Assembly (NCBI GenBank): GCA_034770075.1
Contig: CM068379.1
Coordinates: forward strand, 15,561,506-15,625,505
Length of the DNA: 64,000 bases
Source of the DNA: Aralia elata
Lineage: Eukaryota > Streptophyta > Magnoliopsida > Apiales > Araliaceae
Direction of reading: 5' to 3'
The position numbers and the translations under genes are program-made. The notes beneath the pieces were generated by a model, which worked only from the letters and a program-made list of their open reading frames with translations, was not told the origin of the DNA and did no database searches. This document shows positions 1 to 11,900 of this stretch, piece after piece; the stretch's first letter is position 1; every line of letters begins with the position of its first letter.

Positions 1-357
1 AAGCTTAATTTAATTCTCTGAAAATGTTAGAATAAATGTCAGAGTCAAATTTTTTTATATTTTGGCCAGCATTCATTCTTTTTAGGTCTTTCAGAGCACT
101 CAAATTCAGTGGTCAAGCTGGCTGAAACACAACATCATCACTAAGAGATTGGGAATTAACTCATTATATATTGTTAATTTCTTTTGATGAACCTAGGGTT
201 CTATTTTAGCAGCTAGCCTCAATCTTAATAGGGACAGAAAATTATTAGGGTTTGCACGTTGCATCCAGGTTACTTGGTTAACTTTAAAAAATTATGAAAA
301 CAAAAAAGCAGGTTACATAACTGGGTGTTTGAATGTCATACATATATCTGCGTGTTA

Positions 358-407
<50 letters not shown>

Positions 408-983
408 TTAGGATTTGCACGATGCAGTAGGGGACAGAAAAGGAGCTGACTAATTAACAGAAGCGGCGGAGTTCTTATAAAAAGCATTTCTTAAAAGGGG
501 AGTGATCACCTTAATTCTTTATGCATATTGTGAGGTTACAACAATGTCATGCCTCATTTGCTGGCAAGGTAATTTCGAGGTTTCTTTTCAACATCGATAT
601 ATATATTATATATATATATTGATATTATTTTTAAAATATAAAATTATTTGATTTTGTAAAGTACAAAGTATAAACTAAGGAGTAATAGTGACTTCGTATG
701 TTGAAACAGAGCTACTATGTAGTGTTTAAAAAAAGTCTTTTTGATGATTGTAGTTAAAATGACGGTATGTTCCCAAATTTGTAATTATAATTAACAAATA
801 ACAACTTACTATTATTAAAGTTATACACGAAACAAAACTATATACCTAGTATTTAGAATTGAGAAAGCATATTTATACACGGAACAAAACTATACACCAG
901 CTATTTAAAACTGATGTGAGCTTAGTGTAATCTCAAAGTTTAAATTAAATCATAGCATATCAAAACTTAATCATGGTCTTAAT
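1..983. other. AT-rich intergenic DNA
   Basis: No gene is supported here. A compound microsatellite, (GT)n followed by (GA)n, lies at about 358-404 and produces a spurious low-complexity reading frame on the other strand. A short near-palindromic AT stretch is at about 595-625. The rest is AT-rich without recognisable coding sense on either strand. Confidence 0.7.
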
Positions 984-1571
984 GGCTTAAATATATTTTA
1001 AATTTTTAAGTTTTTTATTTTTTACAATTTAAACCCTAATGTCTCAATTTTAAGACATTAAACTTTGTTGTCTTTAAATTTTTATAAATCAAACCTTTTG
1101 ACCACTGAATTGATCATTTTTTACTGAGATAAGTCACGTGACTTAAAATGAAAGAACAATTAAGCATTTTAAGGATATATATGGTTTATAGAAGCTCCAA
1201 CTTTTTCTCATTTTTCTTCTTCATCATACACTAATCATGTGCCTATAATTTTATGTTATTTCAAAGATATTTAAGGGTTTCTTTAATGTAAAAAATTAAG
1301 TCCTTTAAGGGTATATGTTATTTAGATTGACTCCAATTTATTTGTTTAATGACACATTAATCACGTATTTATAATTTTTTGTGCTTCTAAAAATATATAA
1401 GAGTGAAATTATCCAAAATACTCTTATTCGGATCAATTATTATACGTTAGTGGCCAAAAAATTTAATTTATAAAAATTAAAAGATATTAAAATTTAATGT
1501 TTTAAGTTTTAAAGTTAAAACATTAAGATTTAAAGCGTAAAAAATGAAGAACTTGAAAATTTGTAGTGTCT
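984..1571. mobile_element. MULE-type MITE with 9-bp TSD
   Basis: The element starts GGCTTAAATATATTTT and its right end is an imperfect inverted copy of that arm. Both ends contain related A/T-rich blocks around a run read as TTTTTTACAATTTAAA or its complement. The 9-bp word GGTCTTAAT flanks it on both sides (975-983 and 1572-1580), the TSD length expected for Mutator-like elements. It has no coding capacity. A second, truncated relative in the opposite arrangement lies at 61093-61510. Confidence 0.75.
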
Positions 1572-1828
1572 GGTCTTAATAGTATCAATTGGGTCATGTT
1601 AAATGAACCATCACTTACTCAACTAAAACGTTATAATTAAAGATATTATTGATAATAATTTGAACCCTTACATATATATATATATATGTGTGTAGTTCGA
1701 GGCGTATACAAGAAGATAAAAGTATATAATGACTTGGGATTTGTTGACCATCAAGAGAGAGAGAGAGAGAGAGGGTGCAGGATGGTGTTGAATAAAGAAG
1801 TAGAATATTCATAAGTATATATATAACC

Positions 1829-2200
1829 GGAGTCTTCCTACAGGGACCCGAAAATTAGACCCAAAAATTAGACATTTTCTATTTCTCTTGCTTTTTTTTT
1901 TTTTTTTTTTTGGGATTGAGTTCAAACATATTTCTACTATGGATTTAAAAAAAAAATTAGGAAAAAACATAAAAAATTCGGTCCAATTTGGATATATATC
2001 AAAAAAATGATAGTATGGGCCCCAAACTATCATTTTTTTGATATATATCCAAATTGGACCTAATTTTTTATGTTTTTTCCTAATTTTTTTTTTAAATTCA
2101 TAGTAGAAATATGTTTGAACTCAATCCCAAAAAAAAAAAAAAAAAAAAAGCAAGAGAACATGTAAAAATAAGGGGACCGGTCCAATTTTCCGGGCCAATT
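1829..2200. mobile_element. Fold-back MITE, copy A
   Basis: A long inverted repeat has arms at about 1883-2014 and 2030-2157, separated by about 15 bases around ATGGGCCCCA. The arms are nearly perfect complements and include a long T/A run. The left flank carries GGAGTCTTCCTAC (1829-1841), which recurs at the left edge of copy B. The element is non-coding. The outer right boundary and TSD are unresolved, so the end coordinate is approximate. Confidence 0.7.
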
Positions 2201-2617
2201 GGCCGGTCCGCCTATCTTTACTGATATAACCGTGGGGTTCTTTCATACAAACACGAAGGCAGGCGGGAAGGGTTTTTTGGGGTGGTGGGGAATAAGCATG
2301 CACTAACAAATAGTATATCAGTTCAGTGGTATGGCAGCATGAATAAACCCTACGGACCCCATATATATATATATGATGATCATCTGAGTACTGACACTAG
2401 GATTCCCACACTTGTTCCCTCCAACACTCTACACGATAAAAACTTTCTTCCATTTTTAATATCCCTTAACTTTCTTGTTCTTCGATTACCATTTTCTACT
2501 TCTATGGAAAATATAAAATAAATCATTTCCATTTTGAAATTGCAGCCTTTCCTAGCTAGCAAGCTAGAAATCATGTATGTACATGCAATTATATATAATT
2601 ATATAGTATATCATCTT

Positions 2618-2910
2618 GGAGTCTTCCTACGCAGACAGAAAAAAAAGGACCGGAAATTGGATATTTCCAATTTTTTTTGTTTTTTTTTTGGGTTGAGTCC
2701 AAATATATTTATACTATGAATTTAAAAAAAAATTATATGTCCCATACAACCATTTTTTTGATATATATCCAAATTATACCTAATTTTTTATGTTTTTTTC
2801 TAATTTTTTTTTAAATCCATAGTATAAATATATTTAGACTCAACCCAAAAAAAAAACAAAGAAAATTAAAAATATTTAATTTTTGAGTCCTTTTTTCATG
2901 TCCCTCTAGA
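2618..2910. mobile_element. Fold-back MITE, copy B
   Basis: This is the same family as the element about 0.8 kb upstream. It begins with the same GGAGTCTTCCTAC (2618-2630), has the same T-run/GGGTTGAGTCCAAATATAT arm, and the same central TTTTTTTGATATATATCC. The left arm is shorter than in copy A, consistent with loss of about 50 bases next to the centre. The right end is approximate. Confidence 0.65.
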
Positions 2911-3047
2911 CCTATTCATCTTGATGAGCTCCTATCATTCCCTACCCCACTCGGCCACCCCATTGCTTCCTTACTTTGACCATCATCTCTTTAGGTTTCA
3001 CACACGCAAAAAAAAAAAAGAAAGACAAAAAATAAATAAATAAATAA

Positions 3048-3086
<39 letters not shown>

Positions 3087-4122
3087 CACTCTCATAAATC
3101 ATAATAACTAGGGCCTAGGGATGTAAATGGAGCGGATTTAGGCGGGCTCGTTCACGTCCCACCTTCCGCATCAAATATGGGGTTACTACTTAAAAATCCG
3201 GATTCATGATTTGAAATTTTATTGTAAGAGCATTTGCACTACTATTAAAAAGTAATGGATTTAAGTACCTTAACTCATCGGTAAAATTATATCGATCACT
3301 TGAAAACTTGAAAATACTTCTTCACTTACTATTAATTAATTTTAAGTTAAATATTTCAACAATAATTATCTAGCCGTACTATTTCACAAAAAGTATTTCA
3401 GATTTTTTAATGTGTTTTTAATTTTAAATTCATGATTTTTACCTTATTTCAGATGTTCATTAATTACTACTAGAGCAACACTCGATGATTTTACATTTTC
3501 AATACATTCATGTAATATATTTAATATATATGATAAATCATGTGTTTTATCTTGTCTTAAATTCCTGCTAAAAAATGAAAGGCAAACGCTTAATCTTTGT
3601 TAGATGGAAACAATAAACCATCATATATTATAATACATTATTTATAATCTTAGTGAGATGCAAATAATGTAATTATATAATACATACAATACAATATGTC
3701 GAATTCCACGTGGATGTGGGCTTATTATATATTGTTTCTTCATTCTTTGTATTATATATTTATATTGTTTCTTCATTCTTCTCCACTAGTTTAATTTATA
3801 TTATATATAATTAATTATAGTATTAATAGATGTTTGGAGTACTCCTAATGGACAAATGGTGGTTTTAAGAAGTACTTTAATGGTAGTATATTGATTCTCA
3901 GTGCTGCTGCATGCTTTTACTCAGGGATGTCTTTTCTTGGTATTACTTTCCCCAATGTCTTATAGTATGATCTGATTAACATATATCTCTGAGATTTTTA
4001 ACTTTTGTGCTGGTATTTTGTACAGAAGAAGAATGCAAATTGATTCCTTCTAGCTCCATTTGAGCTTTGAATGCCCCAATATAATCATGGATTTTGAATT
4101 ACGAAAAAACACTTTCAATAAT
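2911..4122. other. AT-rich intergenic DNA with microsatellite
   Basis: No gene is seen. An (AAAT)n tract followed by (TA)n lies at about 3030-3080. The rest is AT-rich sequence with short duplications, for example a 22-base block around TATATTGTTTCTTCATTCTT repeated at about 3730-3781. Confidence 0.6.
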
Positions 4123-4413
4123 ATTCTCTCTTTATTTTAATATAAGTCTTTATTTTAATATAAGTCGTTTTAGAGTTGTGTTCAAGTATTAAGAAAATAA
4201 TTATATATTATATCAATTATTTATAGTCTTTATATTAAAAAAATATAGTGTTATTTATTGGGTAAAAAATAGTGAGAGAACTAAAATTATATTTAATACT
4301 TGGAGTAATATTAGAAACTAAACAATTAATGTTTACTTGAAATTCTCAAACGACTTATATTAAAAGACAAAAATATTTCTCTAAAACGACTTATATTAAG
4401 GGACGGAGAGAGT
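4123..4413. mobile_element. Stowaway-like MITE
   Basis: The right end reads TTATATTAAGGGACGGAGAGAG followed by TA. The left end reads TTCTCTCTTTATTTTAATAT after TA. This is the TA target and CTCCCTCCGT-type terminal repeat of Stowaway (Tc1/mariner-derived) MITEs. The left end carries a short internal duplication of TTTATTTTAATATAAGTC. It is non-coding. Confidence 0.65.
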
Positions 4414-5248
4414 ATATAACGGTGCATTGGGCTCTTACTAGAGTTTAGCCAGAGAAAGTAAAATTAAAATTATAACATGCAGAACAAAAGTACTCATTTA
4501 GTTCCACAAAAGCAGTTCTATTTTTACAAATTTGATAGACACTAAAATTGTATTTTAATTACTTCGATGTTTACTCCTGTAACTAATAAGTTTTTAGTTT
4601 TGGTGACATGTTAATGAAAATATGATATCAAACTTAATAACATTATGTCAATTTATATTAATTATCAATATAAAATTGATAAACGGGACTTTTTTTTTAT
4701 TAATAGATGGATTATCATTTTCTGAATTAAATGTAAATAAAGTATGACTTTGCAAAAATCATGTTATATGAGTAGATATATACAGAAAAGGGAATATGTG
4801 ACTTATCAAAGTCGTCAAACAAAGTCGTCAAACTTGACTTTAGGTTAGGCTCAAAATTATGTATTATGTGGTAATAAAATAGTTAAATTTGTGTAATGCC
4901 ATTACTAAAATGATGAAAAGACTAAGAAAAATGATATATATGTCGACAAATATGTTACAAAGTTAGATTGTGACCAATGTGAAAATCTGTGCGATAAGAT
5001 AAAAATAAATTAGGACTAGACCATTCTTAGTTCATATCTATCCCATATATGTACATACGTCGCAATTATAATTCGGTTAAAAACTTTTACGATACATAGC
5101 ATGACTCAAAGACAAATATGCCATATAATGAATGAGTGTATCTATATATAATCAAGTTTGGCTATGACAAGCCACAAATTTCCTTCTCCAATATATATTT
5201 ATCATCAATATGGAATGCAGAAACCAAATCTTATTAATTTTAATTTAT
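4414..5248. other. AT-rich intergenic DNA
   Basis: AT-rich, with no coding frame, RNA gene or repeat that I can name. A short direct duplication of the word AAAGTCGTCAAAC lies at about 4808-4830. Confidence 0.6.
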
Positions 5249-5385
5249 TGTTTTGGAACGGAGGCAGTATTTTAAAATTGTTTTATAATTTTTAATAAAT
5301 TTTATCAATTTTAAGTTTAACAATATTTTTAAATTAATTTTTAAAAATTAAAATAATTTTATAATTCGAAAAAGAGGGAGTATAA
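5249..5385. mobile_element. Short Stowaway-like remnant
   Basis: The segment is bounded by TTTTGGAACGGAGGCAGTA on the left and AATTCGAAAAAGAGGGAGTA on the right, with internally complementary AT-rich arms around TTTTTAATAAATTTTATCAA. It resembles further copies at about 25640-25775, 33530-33772 and 39970-40155. Non-coding. Confidence 0.5.
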
Positions 5386-6101
5386 TTTCTGACATATGAG
5401 CTACTTCTTGAGAAATGTTAATCGGCTGCATTACTTTGTCCAACTTTCTAGTCACGCGAGATCAAGGGTTTGGCCCAATGGTTAACAAGGGATAAGTCTC
5501 GTTCCCAACAAAATTGTTTATATGTATATTTTTAAGGATAACGAAAGAATGAAAAAGTTAAATGACAAAAGAAAATAATTGAAAAGTTATAAGTTTTTTA
5601 TCTGTTGTTTTTGAGTTTACGAGAGAAAATTGATAAGTTTTTTTTTATGAGTAATGTTATGGACATAAATTATACACAAAAAATTATGCATAAACAGTAT
5701 AAAAAAAACGAGATTTACTATTGAATTTTTATACATTTTTATTAATAAACAATACACGAGTCATACTCTTTGTGCACAATAATTTGTGTACATAGTATTA
5801 TTTTTCTTTTATTTTTTTTAAGTTGCAAGGAAAAAAGGAAATGAGAAAATTGTCTATATTTGATCAGCATTAAAGTTTGTAAAAAATAAAATATGTAATA
5901 TTTGTTTTGTCTTCATTAAAGGGTAATTTTGGAAACACGAAGTTTCATTTAAACAGTTTTCTTTGGTGAGATATCGCGTGAGAGTAAATTCTCATATCGG
6001 AACATAAGGAGTAACATTAAGTGCATATATGCTCTAATAGACCATAGATTTAATAGGTTAAGTTTTTGGGTCACGATGTGATTCCAGATGAGCGTATATG
6101 A
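5386..6101. other. AT-rich intergenic DNA
   Basis: No gene seen. An imperfect inverted repeat with the words TTTATGCATAA and TTGTGTACA lies at about 5650-5800. The segment AAATTCTCATATCGGAACATA (about 5985) followed downstream by TAGTATCAGAGTC resembles the end of a small LTR element with a methionine-type primer site, but no matching second LTR was found. Confidence 0.45.
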
Positions 6102-6241
6102 GCCTTATATTCACAACAACTAGTATCAGAGTCATGACTATGGGCTTGAGTTATGAATATGCATGGTACATGCCTTATATTCACAACAACTAGTATCGGA
6201 GTCATGACTATAGGCTTGGGTTATGGATATGCATGGTACGA
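6102..6241. repeat. Two-copy tandem duplication, 70-bp unit
   Basis: Two copies of a 70-bp unit start at 6102 and 6172 with GCCTTATATTCACAACAACT. Each copy contains TAGTATCAGAGTC or TAGTATCGGAGTC and ends near GCATGGTAC. Only a few bases differ, so the duplication is fairly young. It sits just outside the Tat retrotransposon. Confidence 0.8.
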
Positions 6242-6289
6242 ACTGCTCATAATGGACGAAAAATAATTCATTGAGCAAGTGTTGTACTC

Positions 6290-7382
6290 TATGGGCAAGG
6301 AAATCGTACCTCGCTAGGTTAGGGTTTTGTATTGGCTGAAGAGGAAAGAAATTCACGAAGAGTATAAAATTAATTGAAGAGTTGAAGAGGAGAGAATAAT
6401 ATATAGGCAATTACTCTAGTAACACGTGACAGAACTCTTAGGTTGAAAAAGCTTTCTCAGGTGTCTCGGGTCTAGAGAGAATCAAAAAGTCCCTTCTTCT
6501 CGAATGGAAAGTGATCACGTGCCTGGCACATGTTTGGGTCGTGTGCCTGACATGTGACCTCAGGAAAAATTTCAGAAATACCCTTAGTTACCCGAGTAAT
6601 GCCTCAAATTGCTTTGCCCTTCTAGCCGCCTATCTAATCCTTCAACCAATTCCCAAAATAAGTTGCCTCCACAAGCCTTTTCCCTCGGGACTCATGTAGG
6701 CCTATCTCAAGTCTCATATTCCAAGGTTTTTTTGCTGCTCAATCTATGCCTTCCCGCTCTTCTTTCTTTGTTTGAATATCATGTCATTCAATCTTGTCGT
6801 CGGAAACCTCAAAGGAGCTTGGAAAAGAACAGGGGAGGCCATGCCCCAGGAGGCTAAACCCTAAGGGGAAGGGCCGAACCCTAGTGGGCCAAACCCTAGG
6901 TTCGTGCCTCCTACAATCCTCTTTACTCGACTTGGCTTTTCTTGATCAATTTTTATTATTTTCTCTTGATTCTTATCCTTGTGAGAAGCTTCTCTTGTCA
7001 TGGTAGATTCAAGGAAAACTATTTCTAGACCCTCACAAGTTCCCTTGCTTCTTTCTGTGGTTCGAGCTCGTTATTCCGTCATTGCACTGCTCAAAGATGG
7101 TTCGACACGATTCTCGAGAACATAAAATGGTGTGCCCCCTAGGGTGGCCAAACCCTAGGGTGCCTAAGAGGGCACCTTAGCCTTTTGTTCTGGTAGTTCA
7201 AATCAAGTTCAATCGGGATAATTGTTGTCGAATTTTGTCTTGAGGTGGGACCACCTAGGGGTGCCGAACCCTAAGGGGCCAAAACCCTAGGTGTTCCCTC
7301 TTTATTCATTTATTTGTGGCTTTTTCGTCTTTTGTTCAATTCTTTAGACACATGTGAGCCCTAATTTGTACTTGGGCTCACA
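6290..7382 (-). repeat. 3' LTR of the Tat element
   Basis: This LTR aligns with 21587-22728 over its whole length, from TATGGGCAAG at the left edge to a CTCACA or CCCACA right edge. It contains the dispersed CCCTAGGG/AACCCTA motif several times. The two LTRs differ by many substitutions and small indels (1093 versus 1142 bp), so the insertion is old. Just inside its right edge (about 7383-7396), the element-strand sequence GTGCAAAGGGCAAA can serve as the polypurine tract. Confidence 0.85.
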
Positions 7383-8009
7383 TTTGCCCTTTGCACGTAA
7401 GTCGCGCCTTTGGAGTGACGATCGTGCAAAATACATCAAGTCTTTGAGTCCCGCTTTAATATTTTGAACAATCTCCGGAGATCAATCTTGCAAGCCTCGA
7501 AAATGAAGTCCTTAGGAGAGGGAACCCCTATTGGGCCAAACCTTAGGGGTCGAACCCTAGGGGGCCGAGCCCTGGCTAGGGGAGCTCTCCCAAGATATCT
7601 TGTGCAATCTTTTATCAAATCTTTTCGAATCTTGCCCAATCTCTTTGCTTCCTTAATTTTCTGGAAACTAAATTAAGATGAATCAAATTAAATATGGAAA
7701 TTATATTTTACCAAATAAAATGAGATCTTTATCAAATAAAATAAAATCTTATCTTATTTTGGAAGCAAAATTGAATCTTTCCCTTTTTGGAATTGAATAT
7801 TTGTTTCTATAATCCTTGCAAGTATACTGGAGCACTATATATATCCACCCCAAGCTACTCATGTCTCTTTATTCCTCTAGTTTTCTCTTGAAATTTCTCT
7901 TTTCCTAAAATTTCTTTCTTTCTTCAACGAAGAGTAATCAAGAAAACGTCAAGCGAACATTTACCAAACTGGGGCGAACAAAGGTAAATAGAGACTTCCC
8001 CCCTAGGTG
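7383..8009 (-). other. 3' untranslated region of the Tat element with polypurine tract
   Basis: The segment lies between the 3' LTR and the tandem repeats. The PPT-like purine run is at its left edge. It has further CCCTAGGG-type motifs at about 7525-7575. No protein domain is recognised on either strand. Confidence 0.55.
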
Positions 8010-8850
8010 GACGAGCCCTAGGAGCCGAACCCTAGGGGGCGAACCCTAGGGGCCTCTGATGCCTCTTTCCGCTTTTTATTCCCTTTTACCTTTTCTTGTT
8101 TATTCGCATGGTTTTCTTATATTTAGATTCCTCTTGATCGCTTTATTTACTTCTTTTCAGGTGACTTTAATCTTTATTTTTCTGGCCACTTCACCTTAAT
8201 TAGATTGACTTTTTCTCCAGATATTCTCAAAGAAAGACTATACTCTTTCACAACGAAAGGAGCGTCCATTTCGGGTAATCAATCAACAAGCTAGAGAAAG
8301 TCAAAAAGTATAGGGGAAAATCCCCTAGGTGGCCGAACCCTAGGGGTTGAACCCTAAGGGTCGAACCCTAGGGGAACTTTGGCCTCTTCCTTGATTTTTT
8401 TGGGTCTTTTTTTACTCGTTTTATTTGAATGGCTTCTTATGCTTGGGCTCTCTATTGCTTGCTTTTTCTTCTTTCAAGTAACTTCAATCTTTCCTTTCCG
8501 AGCCTTAATACCTTGATTATATCTTGGTTTTTTCCCTCAGATATTTTCAAAGAAAGACTATTCTTTTGGGAACACAAAGCGGCATTTTGTTCCAACAATA
8601 AAATAACGAACCACAAGAGGAGCTAATGTATCAAAGCGGGACCACCCTAGGTGGTTGAACCCTAGGGAGTCGAACACTAGGGGTTTTTCATCTTTTGCTT
8701 ATTTGTTCTTTCTTCTTTTTTGGTGTCTTTAATCTCTCCTTTTCGGGCTAAGTCTTCTCATTCGAGCTTCGGACTTCTTTTCCACTAGATATTATCAAAG
8801 GGAGATTATTTTCAAGGAAACCTCATTACTTAGAGTCGGGCTCTATCACC
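8010..8850. repeat. Degenerate tandem repeat, unit about 280-320 bp, about 3 copies
   Basis: The copies run about 8010-8322, 8323-8642 and 8643-8850. Each starts with a cluster of CCCTAGGGG / CCGAACCCTAGG words, continues with a T-rich block (CTTTTTATTC or CTTTTTTTACTCG type), then GACTTTAATCTTT or AACTTCAATCTTT, and then AGATATTTTCAAAGAAAGACTA or close variants. Tandem repeats in the 3' region are known for Tat-group elements. Confidence 0.75.
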
Positions 8851-8904
8851 CCTCTTTTCATTATGATAATCACTTAATTTTAAATGTTTTATCCTTCTTT
8901 TCTT

Positions 8905-11900
8905 ATTACATATGGTTCTCATATCAAATATCCATTATTGTAGGTCAATTTTGACGAGCGTTCCGCAAACCCAAGAACTGTTAAGGAAATCCCATTCCTC
9001 ATGGAATGGGAAAAAGCTCGATTTTATAGGCCTTTTGATGTTTTTTAGGATCGAGCAAAGAATTACAAGCGTTCGACTTTTCCCCTGCCTGACAAGGAAG
9101 GTCTGTTTCTGTACGCTGAGGCTTATGAAAGTCGGGATAATTTCTCCCGTTCTGATAGTATTCCCCGCATGTGTATTAAGAAATAAGAATACCCTTTTAG
9201 CCCGGTCTGCTTCCTATACGATTCTTGCAATCGCCTCCAAGGATGGTAGCATTGGACTGATGAGATCCTCGGAGATTCTGGACATGTGAGGATGCTTGAG
9301 GATGATGGTATTCTATGCTGCATTCAGCTGTGTCGAGACATTCACATTCAACAAGACCATGATACCTTCACCTTACTGTTTTCACACTGGTGCTCCTCTA
9401 CCTGCACCTTTGTTACTGCTTAGGGGAATTCACCCATACTCTAGAGGACGCATGAGTCATCTATCAATAAGTTTCCTTTTCCTTCCATCTTTTATGAATT
9501 CATTTTTTTCTTGGATTATATATTTGTTCTAGCTTGTATCTTATAGCCTTCCTGCTGCCGCTTTAGTTTCGTACGGTTCATCCAGCTTATCTTCTAAGGA
9601 TACCAAGTGTGTTACCTATCTGACAGAGGACTTCAGGCAAGCCTCTAGTTACACCTCCCGATTTCAGGTGATAAGCTCCTCCCTGACTTTGAGACTCCTA
9701 ATCGATAGAAGACCTCATGGCTATCTTGGGTGCGCTACTTCTTCCGAGACTACAAACCAGGTCATTGGGATAGTTTCATTCACAATGAGTCCGTTCTCAC
9801 TTTTTATGGAGAATAATACCCTTTTCCACTAGCTGCTTATCTGACCATGTGGTTGTCTCGCTTTATCTTCCTTGGCTCACTAGTAGATGATCCCTCGACC
9901 CGCATGTTTAGCTTAGCCGCTTTACTAGCTCGATGTTTGTAGGTTCCCCTTGCTCCTTTCTTCTTGGAGACTTTGTATTGTCGCTTGGACGAAACTGTCC
10001 TTGCTATAAAGGAATATGTTGGAAGGTACCCCTTTCTAGCTTTATTCATTCCTGTAAAAATTATATTTTTATACTGTATTTCCCTTCTGCTCATCAATAT
10101 TTTCCCATTTGTTTAGGTATGATGTGAATTGCTTCATCCTGAGATCTTTTTTTCAAATCATCCTTTTCGAGTGCTTTCGAGGCCATTCTACCTCTTTTCA
10201 CTTCTCCAAGAAGAAGAAGAAACGTTCACTGCCTTTAACATCGCCGGATGTTGTTCCTCGCACCTCTCGCTGGATTGATCATAAGGCTTCTTCGGACTTT
10301 CGGCTCTATATCTATGATTTTTTGTCTTTTATTGCTCGTCCTTACACCATAGTCCCGAAGGGTGGTCTTCTACCTCATTTTTATAGGAAAGACTTGCGCT
10401 CCTTCTTGAGCGTTGAAGGCTTGCAAGGGTCGTCACTATCTTGGTTCCTGTTTTTTTAGCTGATGAGCTTCCCTACTTTGTTGAGGATGATGAGTTTTTA
10501 CGTTCTTTACTCACCTTAGAAAGTCATGAGATAGTTCGACTTTGATCAGTATGGACCTTTTGGCTATTCTTACCATGGGGATTACGAGAAGGCTCTTAAT
10601 AATTTTATCCCTATATCCTACTCATTTGTATGGGAGCTTCCGAGACTACCAACCCCTCATTGAGATCCTCTCCCCTTCGTCATATCTGATGCTTCTCGAG
10701 AAGGACATTATGTTGTTAGTGAGCACAACTTCTGGCTTGTCAATCTAAAAATGTGGCAAGATAATACTATGTTTTGCTCTTTGTCGGTTTCTCCTCCTAA
10801 ACATCTCCGCTGGGCCAACCTACTATGTTCCCCCAAGCTCACCCGTTCAGAGAGTTGACCAACTAGTAGTAGATTTCTTAAGTGTGAGGCTTCAATGCCC
10901 AAGCTTCCTTATCTTCTTTTAGTGGAAAATCTCCTCTGGAATCCTCCCGATACTTCTCGGTTCATGCTTCTACCACTTCCAAGCGTCCTCCCCCACAGAC
11001 TTCATCTCGGGTACTTCCTTGATCTTCTCCCCAGGGATCCTCTACTGCTGAGGAGATGAGAGTCACTCTCTCTAGAGCGAAGACACCTTCTACTGTTGTT
11101 TCTGAGGTGGTGCCCCCTAAAGGTTCTACCGTGGGTCTGGCTAGTCATGATGTCATTAGGCGAATGACGAATGAGACCACGTTCATCTTAAAGTCATTGT
11201 CGAAGCGCCTACATGATGATGTTGGTTCTAGCGTGCCAACAGCCGAGGATCCGATCAAGAGACGCATAAAACTTTTGGTAAACGTTATATGTTATTTTTA
11301 TTTATCTCTTCCAATATTTCCATGATCGCCTTCATGTTTTCTCATGTTATTATTGCCTTGTTCTTAGATTGTCGAGGATGATGATGAAAGGGATGCTGAT
11401 GATGAGGTTCCCATTGGATTTCTTATGGGTACTGCTAATGAGGTAGCAGGCTCCACTACTTGTGAGGCTTCACGACCTATCCTGATTATTGTCGAGCCTT
11501 CCTCTCTGCATGATGATTGTGTCAGCCTTAATGCTGACGATTCTTTGTCTGATGTGGGCTCGGGTCTTGCTGTGGGTAGTACAGCTCCATCTTCACGCCC
11601 ATATACAACATCTTTTCATGACAGCCTTGAGGGTACCGGTGACACTTATATTGATGCTGACGATATTATGGTCGCGAATGTTCCTCCCCCGAGGGAGAAT
11701 CTTTTAGAGCCTGTTGCTGATTTCCATCCTCCCTAGAAGAATTCTGGTGAGATTTCACCTGACAAAGTGGGTACAGTTGCTAGTTCTTTAGGTGGGGCGG
11801 CCGATGTTTTACTTTATGTGGAGTCTCACGACACCTTCTCGGTCGGGTACCTTATGAGTATTCTCCTTAGTTGACGTACACTTGTCTTTTAAGTTTTCTT

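Noticed and set aside
284..487. Open frame of 67 residues on the - strand
   Set aside because: It runs through a (CT)n/(CA)n microsatellite; the Ser-Leu repeats are an artefact.
9123..9323. Open frames on the - strand inside the antisense PMD-like gene
   Set aside because: They overlap the better supported + strand PMD-like coding and show no family motifs.
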